From assembly GCA_037178625.1 (NCBI GenBank), contig CM074139.1, positions 310,001-374,000 of the forward strand: a DNA stretch of 64,000 bases, given 5' to 3'. Positions 37,514-46,503 of the stretch are shown here, one piece after another. Both the position numbers and the translations under genes were made by a program. Every line of letters begins with the position of its first letter. Positions within the stretch are counted from its first letter, which is position 1. The stretch is from Skeletonema tropicum. Lineage: Eukaryota; Bacillariophyta; Thalassiosirophyceae; Thalassiosirales; Thalassiosiraceae. The notes under the pieces are model-generated. The model was not told the DNA's origin and made no database searches. It saw nothing but the letters and a program-made list of their open reading frames with translations.

Positions 37514-40500
37514 ATGACTTCGTCCACAACATCCGACAACGAGCTGGTTGTCAACACCACAGCCCTATCCACACCACCTCACGACGACAACTGCCATCGA
37601 ACAACCTCCGAGGGCGAGGGCAGCTCTGGAATTCAAAGCAGCAGCGTGGGCGGCAGTGCCAGTGCGCTCAGCTCTCCGCTTCTGAACGGAGAACACATTG
37701 TCTTGTTGAGTTTGAGTAATGATAATACTCCGATTGATAACGATAACAATAGTAATAATACGGAGGCGGAGGCACATGAACCTGCTGCGGTGCATGATGA
37801 TAATATTAACGATAGTGATAGAACTTCCGCTCGTCTAAATCTAATCAGCATCAGCACTCCTCCGGTGCCGGCTCCGGTTGGCCTCAGCTCTAATTCTAAC
37901 GCAGCATCGCGTTCCGGGTTTGAAGTGATTGAACGACGGGACCAAAATCCTAATTTGATGATGCAGATGATGGCATCTTCTACGGATATGAATATTGAAA
38001 TTGAAAATAATATCTCACCGGCAGAATCAGAATTGATATCAGCGCGGGGTGATAATGACGGTGATAATGGTGATGACAATATTGGCAATATCATTATTAA
38101 TGATCCACAAGACAACAACGACGGCAACAGCAACAACGAGGCGGTGTACTCACCGCCGCCCGATTCCATCATCCACAGTGACCTACAATCGCTGAGTCCT
38201 CCGCCGCTGTCCTTCAAATCGGATAGTCATCACCAGTACAACGTTCATCACAGTCCTCATTCTCAGAGTCTCTTTTCGGGAGGTGGCGCGTCCAGTAGTA
38301 GTGGACTATTTGATTATGCTGCCTTTGCTCAAGCGAATAATGCTCCTCAATCACAGCTCAATCAGCCACCATCCACATCCTCCATAAACAATACTAACAA
38401 GCAACAAAAACAACGTCCACCCCTTCCACCACGGTGGGCAATCCCTACGAATACTGCAGCACCACACATTATTGGAAGCAATATTGTCGATGGTGGTGGT
38501 GGGCATCCCAACAATCCAATCTACCTCCCACCCAAACAGGTAGGTCCACTCTCCCACCGTCGTGTCCAATCGACAGGTGATGCATCCGTAATGAGTGTTT
38601 TGACTGATCCAGATTCGGGATTGGATACTTCTCCAGTGTTACCACAAATTGGTGGTGGTGGTGGTGGTGGTGGTGGTGGTGGTGGTGGTGGTGGTGGTGG
38701 TGGGGTGATTAATGAGAAGAATAGCTTTTTACCGATACAATCCATGAATGCGAGGAAGAGGGGTGTGAGTTGGGATGTGAAGGAGCATTATAGTAGTAGT
38801 GGTGTGCAGCAAGGTGGTGGTGGTGGAGGTAGTCAGTTTAGTACAGAGGAGCAGGCTGCGTTTCATACTTTGGGGATATTGCAGCCTCTATTGGATGATG
38901 ATGTTGATAATCATAATTATGATGATGGAGTTGGTAACCCAGGGGGTACTGATAGTGGTGGATTTGGACTGGAGGGTTTAATGCAGCCTGTATTGGATGA
39001 TTTTCAGGATGATGTGGATGAGAATCCACAAGCGGCACGACAGCAGCATAAGATTGAGCAGCAGCAGCAACAACAACCACCACCTCTCCCACCAGAGAAT
39101 ATATTACCAATCAAATCTCCTTCGAAAAGTGTCCCTTCCCCATCCAAGCCCAACTCTTCTCCCAACAACAGCAACAACCGTCGAGCAATGTATGGACGAA
39201 GCAAACGAAGTCAAAACATGACATCTATCACACAATTTGAAGATGAGGCCAATCTTTTCATTTTGAAGGCATTAGGACCAGTATAAGTTGGAGCAGAAGG
39301 AGTTGTTGGGTCATGGGATTGATGTGGATGATTTGCAATCACAGCAGCAGCAGCAGCTGCAGGAAGAAGAACAGGTGGAGGAAGATGACCAAGATGAAGC
39401 AAATGACTTGGTGGGTGGTATTCCTCATCATGTTGTACGTCCTACTCCAACACATCATCCAGATCTATCTGCTATTACACTAGGTGATGGTATTGATCGT
39501 AGTCCCAACCGTTCCGGCGTGACAGCTAGTGGCAATGATACTAGTATCAATACCTTTGAAGATGCAGCATGGCACGAGGGGTATGATTCCCAAGGACGCA
39601 TCGACGGGACATTAGTGGAAGAACGAGAATCCAAGTATATTGAAGAGGAACTGGGGATTGATTTGAATGCGGGTAGTAAGTTAGGTGCTGCCATGATGAA
39701 TAATTTTGATACTAATCTTTGGAGGAGATGCAGCTTCTTCTTCGGCTGCCTCCTCTTCTCGAAAAGCAATCGGGACATCATCAGGGAGCGTCGGTATCAG
39801 GGAGTGATCAAGCTTCGGTACAGAGCAGGGGGACTGACTTGAGTAAGGCGAGCAAAGGAAGTAAGGCGAGTAGTAAAGAACGGCCCGGTTCTCCGTCGAA
39901 AAGTAGTGGACTGAGACATCGCCGAGGTGGGACTAGAGGCACAGGTGTTCTCTCGGCGGCACAAGAGCTTGCTGCCATGGCGACAATTGATGAGATGGAT
40001 GAAGACGATTCCAACAAGCATCGCTTCAATATTGAATCGGATGATCGTCATGGCGTTGGCAACTTAATTCACGGTGCAGGATTGATACTTGAACAAAAGG
40101 AACGGTTGGAGGGAGATGGTGCTAGTGATGAAGATACGCCCTTAATTGATGGAGAAGCTGCTACAGGCATGGATGATGAGAGTGATTCCCCCCATGACGA
40201 AGAAACGGGTGATGCCAATCCAAACGCAAAGAAACGTCACAAGAAAACCACAACACATCTCTTTGGCAGGCGAGAAAAACCTACCAAGAAGGATCGTCAA
40301 ATGGAGCGTCGGTTCCGTATGAAAATGTGGTACGATGACTTGATTGCTCCTCGCATACCCATCTTCATTAAAGCTGCGACACATTTTTTCATGTTTGTAA
40401 TGCTGCCATTACTATTTGTGGCGATCATACTGTATTATGCCTGTGGCAACCCCCTGGCCGGAGGGAGGAAAAAGGCGGCCCAACAACTAAAGGAGGGCGG

Positions 40501-42798
40501 TGAATTTCCAGGGTCGTGGTCGTGGTGGATATTGTTTATTTTGAGGCAATTCATTGTTTTATCATGTGTCAAGGCGGGAGAAGTTATTTCCATTGATATC
40601 ATAGCGTTGAGGACACCGATCTTTGTCAAAGTCTTTGGATCATTTGCAACACTTATGTTTGTTCAGGCACGTGGGTGGCCGTACGTTGTTACCTTTTGGG
40701 GCGTTTGTGAGTGACCTTAAATTGCTTTTGATTTGCATGTTGCAGGACCATTTTCTAATCTCACTCGTCAAATCATGCTTGTTTTGCCATTTCAGTCGAT
40801 ATCCTCACCTTGTACGGAAAGAATCCCTTTGCACAACATTGGCTATTTTGGCAGAGTTTGGTAGGAATGTGTAACAAGGAAAACCCTGCCGCCGACTTTT
40901 TGCATGGAAGCTTTTACTTGCGAGTCCTCTTAGCGATGATATTTGTGGGCGTCGTAACTTCATTCAAGAGACTAATGCTAGCTACATTTCTGGGTAGGCG
41001 ATCATTTGCTCACTATGGCCCAGAGTTTGAAACAATCCTCGCGAAGATGATTCTTGTGAGTCAAGTCGCACATTTGGCAAGGCGGATAGAAGCCAATGTT
41101 ATTTCTCCTACAACTATGCTCGCTAGCGGCTACGCCTACACGATGAATAACGCCAACTTTGCAGGGCTTGCATCGGATTCGTATGATTTTGAACCCAGTA
41201 GTCCACCAGATACGAGGAAAAGTGTCGATTATTCACATGCCTCTGATTCATCGCCTGCTTCGCAGCAGCAGCATGGTTTTGGAGAGTCCCTTAGTAAATC
41301 AGTCTATGGAAAGAAGCTCATATCGAGCATGTCGAGGAAAAACATGGGAATTGTAGAAGGCTTGACCCGTGACAACTCTTCGTCCAAGGTAGAAATGATG
41401 AAGTTACTTGAGGAGTGGGAGGAACCAGATCTTCAGGCCAATGCTGCTTCGAAAGTATCTATCAAAGATATTTTGCAATTTGTAAGTGTCAATGTTTCTA
41501 TTTGTTGCATTGGTGAGTTTGAATTTACAATAGTACTAATCTGCTCACCCTCATACGTGCACCCCTTTTCAGCGGCAAGCGATGTCTTTAGTATCCGATA
41601 CTTACCCCTTTACTAAATCGTAAGTCTTGCTCTGTTGTATGCTGTGTTCACTTTACCGCTTTCAGATAACAAGCTCACTCCACTCGATTCCCCTCATCAT
41701 AGCTTTGGCCCTGCCTCGACAAGGGCAATTTGTGTGGAGTCTGCTGATCAGATTTTCCACATGCTCTTGTCTAAAAATCCAAATATTGAACAAAAGCTTG
41801 CATTTGAAACATTGGCTGAATTAGCTCAAGACAAAGACGGTGAATTGATTCATGACAAGGTGAAGGCACTAGTACGTCTATTCCGTCCTGATCGAAAGGG
41901 ATTCTTGACGAAGCTTGACTTTATTACCAGCATCGATCAAGTATACAGAGAGCTCAGGCTCTACCGAGCGAATCTATCCAATTCGCAGCAGATTGATGAA
42001 TCATTCCATGGGCTTATCAATATACTTCACTACTTCATAGTCATCCTTGTTGTGCTCATCATCATGGGCTTCAGTGATTTCAATTCATTGCTCTCGATGA
42101 CGACCTTCCTCTTGTCATTCAGTTTTATGTTTGGTCCAGCCTCGTCTAAATATTTCGAGGGGATCTTGTTAATCTTTGTCAGGCGTCCTTATGATATTGG
42201 TGATAAGGTGGCGATTTCTGATCCTGAGAGTGATACAAGTGCATCTGGATCTAGTACATGGTTTGTAGAGAAAGTGACACTGTACTCAACAACAGTGCGC
42301 TTTGCCACAACCAACGAGGTTGCTACTTATTCGAATGGAAGTTTGGCCAGATTGAGAATCATCAATGCGAAACGATCGCCCAAAGCTATCGTGTACGTAT
42401 ACAATAAGTTCGGCAGCGATGTCCCATTTCGGATGATTCAAGTGTTTAAAGCATCTGTGGAAAACTTTGTCAAATCTCGTCCAAGAGAGTGGGCACAATT
42501 GAATGGGTTCCGTGCAACGCGGGTGAATTTGGAGTTCAATTTTATTGAGTACGTTATTGTCTTGACACACAGGGAACTTTGGCAAAATGTTGGCCCCATC
42601 CTCCAGAGTAAGGCAGATCTAGCCAGTTTTTGCCTTGAAGTAAGCAAGAAGTTGAACCTTAGGTACGAGCAACCACCCAAACCAATTCATTTGTCTTTGG
42701 AAGGAAGGTATAACGACAGAAGGAGCGTGGAAGGTGATGTTGGAAGTTTATCATCGGGGCTGCAGCAAGTTCGGGAAATGTTCAAGAAAGAGGAGTAG
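37514..42798 (+). CDS. MscS-family mechanosensitive ion channel, four exons, large disordered N-terminus
   Basis: Predicted membrane channel opened by membrane tension. Exons inferred: 37514-40706, 40796-41481, 41573-41619, 41703-42798. The joined length is 5019 nt, a whole number of codons (about 1672 residues). Residues 1-950 are low complexity (Asn/Asp/Ser, a poly-Gly run of about 18, poly-Gln). Hydrophobic segments lie near 950-975, 1001-1023, 1034-1060, 1102-1124, 1412-1431 and 1435-1470. The family signature RRPYDIGDKV follows the pore helix at about 1468-1477. Two EF-hand-like loops (DKDGEL near 1351, DRKGFLTKLDFI near 1371) precede it, as in eukaryotic EF-hand MscS channels. Exon 1 needs three one-base corrections (near 39275, 39718 and 39785) to stay open, all in G or T runs and together one codon. 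They may be sequence errors or a real break. The family call rests on the C-terminal half and is firm; the N-terminus resembles nothing I know. Confidence 0.85.
38651..38704 (+). repeat. GGT trinucleotide microsatellite (poly-Gly) in exon 1
   Basis: Seventeen GGT codons plus GGG encode a run of about 18 glycines in the disordered N-terminus. It lies just right of the duplicated segment, so it exists once in the window. Expected to vary in length between alleles. Confidence 0.9.
40707..40795 (+). other. Intron 1 of the MscS-like gene (89 nt)
   Basis: GTGAGT donor, TTTCAG acceptor, and TTCTAATCT as a possible branch site 30-40 nt before the acceptor. Splicing joins a TTC codon across the junction and keeps the transmembrane region in frame. 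Confidence 0.8.
41482..41572 (+). other. Intron 2 of the MscS-like gene (91 nt)
   Basis: GTAAGT donor and CTTTTCAG acceptor, phase 0. An ACTAAT element lies about 35 nt before the acceptor. The exon that follows is only 47 nt long. Confidence 0.8.
41620..41702 (+). other. Intron 3 of the MscS-like gene (83 nt)
   Basis: GTAAGT donor. The acceptor at 41701-41702 (CATCATAG) keeps the frame and joins TC to C as a serine codon. The nearer CAG at 41664-41665 would give a 46-nt intron followed at once by a stop codon. Confidence 0.75.
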
Positions 42799-42966
42799 TG
42801 TGATATGACACGAAACTCATTATAGGTTGATGTAGATAATCATTAATTAGGTTGCCTTTTATTGAAGTTATAAAACACGAGGTGTAGGTGCTGGAAGGCA
42901 GGAGAGCCAAGGCAAGCACGTAGAGGTTGGAGCTGACGATTCATTGTTCAAGAGGTAGCCACGACC
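42799..42966. other. 3' flank of the MscS-like gene
   Basis: AT-rich stretch after the stop with no ORF; presumably the 3' UTR and end-processing region. No canonical AATAAA seen. The next gene remnant starts at 42967. Confidence 0.5.
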
Positions 42967-43700
42967 ATGTCGACCAGGCAACGCAGACCATCAAGAGACC
43001 GCAGCATCAAATAGCATCGAAGAAGATGTATTGGTGCTCTTACTCACAGAGAGAGCCAGTTGAGAAAGAGAGAGGCTGCTGCTGCCTCAACGAAGACTGA
43101 GACGAGCTCATCTGCTTCGACGCATCAGGCAACTTCAACTCGCCGTACGGCGGCTGCTGCTATTCGGGGTGACGTTGTATCTGATGAGACTCCTGATTGG
43201 AAAGTGAATGCAAACAATAAGAGGAAGCGGTGTTCGGCCCCCGAAGACGATGAAGGAAGAAATCAGAAAGTCAAGAAAGTTGCGAAAAAAAGAAAAGATA
43301 CGAATGTTCTGCTGATGAATACACTAACTGGTAAAAGGAGGACTGTGCAAAAGGCATGGAGCAAAAAAGGTCAAAGCCAAACTATGCAGCAGTGATGGAT
43401 GCTCAAATCAAGCCAAAAGCGGAGGAGTGTGCGTGAAACACGCATCCAAGCACAAAGGTACTAAAGGATGAACCTACCATGCCCAAAATGGAGGAGTGTG
43501 CATCAAGCGTGGATGCGAAGGTCAAATAATGCAATTTCGATGGTTGCACAAGAATGTCATCAATGAAGGAGTGTGCATCAAGCATGGGACAAAGATCATA
43601 CACTGATACTGCAACATCGAAGGCTGCACAAACCATGCCGTCGAAGGAGGAGTTCAAACCTCACGACGTATCTAATGCATTTGATCCATCACAAAGATAA
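42967..43700 (+). pseudogene. Decayed copy of the CCCH-repeat protein family
   Basis: The ATG at 42967 begins MSTRQRRPS like the intact relatives, then a frame change leads to a stop within 16 codons. A second segment (43060-43395) preserves the RKREAAAA, IRGD and lysine-rich (NKRKRCSAPEDDE) parts. After that, remnants of the repeat (GGVC, KH and SSDGCSN-like words in mixed frames) run to about 43680 and the relic of the family C-terminus (FDPSQR) to 43700. At least three indels. Not expected to make a functional protein. Confidence 0.8.
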
Positions 43701-43717
43701 GCATTTGCTTTTTCAGA

Positions 43718-43760
43718 ACTCTGATAGCAGAAGCTGATGAATGTCATTTCTTTCCCTGCT
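43718..43760 (+). promoter_or_regulatory. Conserved 3' element of the CCCH-repeat family (copy 1)
   Basis: A block from ACTCTGATA to TTTC(C/T)CTGCT of about 43 bp lies shortly after the coding relic. Similar blocks occur at 54868-54910, 60288-60330 and 62405-62445, each following a family member. Possibly an end-processing or stability element; function not known. Confidence 0.45.
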
Positions 43761-44260
43761 ATGGTACGAGTTGCACAATAATTATTCTGCTTGTATATGT
43801 ACGTATACTTCTTATCTATTGCACATCTTGATCTTGTGGTAAGGACAGTCGAAATGGGTGTCTTCACTCTTCCCTCATCCTCATCCTTTGCGTTGCCTTT
43901 GGCTTTGGTCGAGCTTGTTCATCCAAACCGATACCAATACACTCTTTGTAGTGCGGTTTTCGGCATCGGTTTTCTCAATAATTTGAATCGCCCCACACCC
44001 CACCCTTAGACCAAACAGGGTACCGAAAACATCTTTCATGTTCCCGTCTTGCATCTAGCTAAGAGAGGGGTGTGGGTTTCGCATGTATCAAAGATAGATC
44101 CACACAAAGTCTCTCTTTAGTTGTCTGGGGGGTTCCATCATCGGACCACCTCACTGTATCCCTTTCTAGAGGGAAGGAAAGAGGCGATGACGCACGGAGA
44201 TGACGATTAAGAACCAAGGTCCAATCTTTGACTTGGAAGCATCAAATTTCTGTTTGTACA
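43761..44260. other. No gene seen
   Basis: About 500 bp with short ORFs in several frames, no family resemblance and no splice-supported reading frame. No tRNA cloverleaf or T-loop seen. Confidence 0.4.
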
Positions 44261-45805
44261 TATAGCTGTCTCATCTCCTCGACTCCGTCAAATTGATTCC
44301 TACGTATATGTCATACAAGATAGATAACGGCACTCCCTTTCCGCCGAAATTAGAAAAATAAAATATTTCACAAAAAATCCCGCCTCTTTTGCTCCATGCA
44401 CGATTTCGCAGCAAAAACATCATCACACATCATGAGGAAGTGAACCAAAACACCATGTTGATGGCATAGCGGTAAAAATCGTATCTCCTGAAGTACACAG
44501 ATTTGCATTTCGTGCTATATAACTGTATGCAGCTGAAGCTATGAGGAAACTTACTGGCTAGGCCACGTAATGCACTTTTTGGTACCCCATCTAAGCGTCA
44601 CATGAGAAAAAGTCAACCAGAAGAAGCCGAATCTCCCGATGTGTCGTCCGATACTACGCCTGTAACACCTCGGAGATCGTCCTCTCTCCGCCAATTATCA
44701 CCGCTACTTCTACATATAGACATCTAGTGTCGGTGTGGTTCATTGTTAGTGACTTCATATGGCCATAGCACTCCGTCGGGCACCAACATTGCTGCTACAC
44801 ATCACATCATCAATTACAAACAAATGTCACCCATTTCGTTGTTCTATTCCGACCTCTAATCATGACGAGACAACTAAACACGACAAATGAGCTCTCAATA
44901 ATATGTAAGGATCGCTTTGTACCGTGAAGTTGACAATTGAGATCGATTTCACTGCCTACACCACCATCGGCGAACTCAGCCTTGGTATCACCATCGCCCA
45001 ACACATGGCCATTCCTCGAACAAATTCCAATGGATTCGTTATTCAAATCAACATTACCATCTGACAACAATGACACAGCAACTATTGTATTTGATTGAAG
45101 AGATAAGGTCGTAGTTGGGTGACTTAAAGCTCGATTAGGGTGGAATAGGTGCACATTTTGTCTCCGAAGAAGGCTATTGTTACGGCGCTACATTGCTCTG
45201 AATTGATCGGAGTGGAATCTTCAACGACTTGTTAAGGCCCTTTGGTTTCAATGAAGTAATGTTCGACGGATAGAGCTGCATATGATCACTACTGACATCA
45301 TTGGAATGCACAAAGTGATTCTCTTGTAGTAGATGGATGTGCATACAGAAGTGTTTGTGTTGAATGACAAGGATCTGTGGGCCTCATAAATTATTATTAC
45401 CGCATTAAAAAGATGCAAACATTCTTTTCATAACTCTACAAGCGTTATTTTAGCAGTGTTTGGTGTCGTTAGTGCCGAAATATTTGTTATAACACCATCG
45501 TTCATTGCTCATGAGAGTTGAGGATACACATTCATGTGCACAAATTGGCTTTTATTTTACATCATTTGTAAAAATTAGTACATATAAAGTTGCTACATGC
45601 AATCATATGTGTCTATATAAACGTCTCGAGCATTGTATCTTTTATATAACGGCACCACGCTCAGTACAGTACGCTACTCGGGCGGAAATCCCATGGTGGT
45701 GATGTGCTCGATGATCGTTGGCGCCACTTTGGTACCGCTTCTTGGACGATTCCTACGTAGACAAAAAAATCCACGTCATGGAGTCAAGGAGATGAGACAG
45801 CTATA
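44261..45805. mobile_element. Stretch bounded by 26-bp inverted repeats, possible degenerate DNA transposon
   Basis: The 26 bp at 44261-44286 (beginning TATAGCTGTCTCATCTCC) match the reverse complement of 45780-45805 with one mismatch. A further weak match around CTACGTA lies inside each end. Both outer ends read TATAGC, which allows a TA target duplication. There is no transposase ORF inside, so this could be a non-autonomous element, or an inverted duplication of unrelated sequence. Confidence 0.35.
44548..44727 (+). other. Coding-like open segment, unrecognised
   Basis: Open frame of about 60 codons ending with TAG at 44725-44727, with an internal ATG at 44602. It reads like a disordered Ser/Thr-Pro-rich protein end (TTPVTPRRSSSLRQLSP). 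No upstream exon could be assigned. It may be a terminal exon or relic inside the inverted-repeat-bounded stretch. Confidence 0.25.
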
Positions 45806-45855
45806 AGTACTCAAGTACTCATGTATCTGCGTTTGAAAAGTAAATGTCTTAACGT
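44728..45855. other. No supported gene
   Basis: A minus-strand ORF of 114 codons (44810-45154) has no recognisable motif and unremarkable composition, so I do not call it. The rest is AT-rich noncoding-looking sequence holding the right inverted repeat. Confidence 0.4.
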
Positions 45856-46248
45856 GATACGAAAGTGTCGCAAAATCATGTTATGACCCTGTTATGACCG
45901 AGAGAGTAATTTCCTTGGAAATCCTCAGACTCAGAAGTTTACGAGAAGTTGTAAGTAGTAAGTAGTAGCCACTGTTCTACCACGGTCGGTGAATGACTGT
46001 AATAAACACGGAGTTCGTTGAAAGTGTTGGTTCAAAGAAGTTATGAGACGTTATCACTACAAGTTGGCTTCTCATGATCGCCAACAGCTAATCTTTCTTA
46101 TTATCGAGAATCCTATCTGGTTCGCAGATCGCCAAACCATCTACTCAGAGAATCTTAGGAATCTCTTAGGCAATGACCGTACCTGTCGTACTGGGCATAG
46201 CAGCCACTTCCCACTTCCCACTGCAACAGAACAATAACCATGTCGACA
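45856..46248 (+). promoter_or_regulatory. Orphan upstream region and start codon of a CCCH-repeat family member
   Basis: 45856-45954 resembles 58826-58910, the region just before the family member at 58929 (shared GATACGAAAGTGTCGCAA and TTTCCTTGGA blocks). About 290 bp on, the family start context CAATAACCATGTCGACA appears at 46233-46249, but the frame then stops after seven codons and no repeats follow. Probably a relic whose body was lost; the LINE begins about 250 bp further on. Confidence 0.5.
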
Positions 46249-46503
46249 TATCATATCACTTAGGAAATTAGGTAAATGTTGCATTATCGCTACCTAGACA
46301 TCATTGAACCAACAATTGGAGTCTTCATACGCCGAGGGCAGAACCAAACAGCGTCGCAGTCGGAACCACGGGAGAGGGTTGTCTCTCCTACCACAGCTCG
46401 TTTAAAAGCCCGGGATATATTGACGTGGATGTCAATAAGCCTGTATACAGGCGAGATATACAAATACAAGTATTTGCACGAGAGTATAAGCATATACCCA
46501 TCT

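Larger units (their letters stand above)
1..38270 (+). repeat. Tandem array of promoter plus 5' exon of the MscS-like gene (25 units incl. the parent)
   Basis: Head-to-tail repeat with start-codon spacing of 1565-1578 bp. Each unit is 808 bp upstream of an ATG plus 757 bp of coding sequence. The last unit (36706-38270) runs into the full-length gene, so the right boundary is exactly where the sequence after base 38270 stops matching the other copies. The left end is outside the window. From about 18.7 kb rightwards the copies look identical apart from a 7-bp variant in the spacer. The left copies carry scattered small indels. All units have the same orientation, and no transposase, terminal repeat or target-site signature sits at the unit joint. 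Confidence 0.97.

Noticed and set aside
37633..38217. 194-codon minus-strand ORF (also in nearly every array unit)
   Set aside because: Antisense shadow of the low-complexity channel N-terminus. It repeats only because the DNA repeats and has no recognisable motif.
1..38270. Reading the array as a CRISPR or centromeric satellite
   Set aside because: Units are about 1.57 kb with an open reading frame and no spacers; the last unit continues into a real gene.
39281..39784. A 504-nt intron in exon 1 of the channel gene
   Set aside because: GT and AG are present and the phase fits, but the segment is strongly coding-like in the other frames, so single-base changes in homopolymer runs explain it better. 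Kept as an alternative.
41620..41665. A 46-nt intron 3 ending at the nearer CAG
   Set aside because: Joining there puts a stop codon directly after the junction; the 83-nt choice keeps the frame.
44455..44520. tRNA-like TAGCGGTAA word
   Set aside because: Resembles a D-arm only; no T-loop, anticodon stem or acceptor pairing follows.
44810..45154. 114-codon minus-strand ORF
   Set aside because: No motif, no splice context, ordinary composition for noncoding sequence here.
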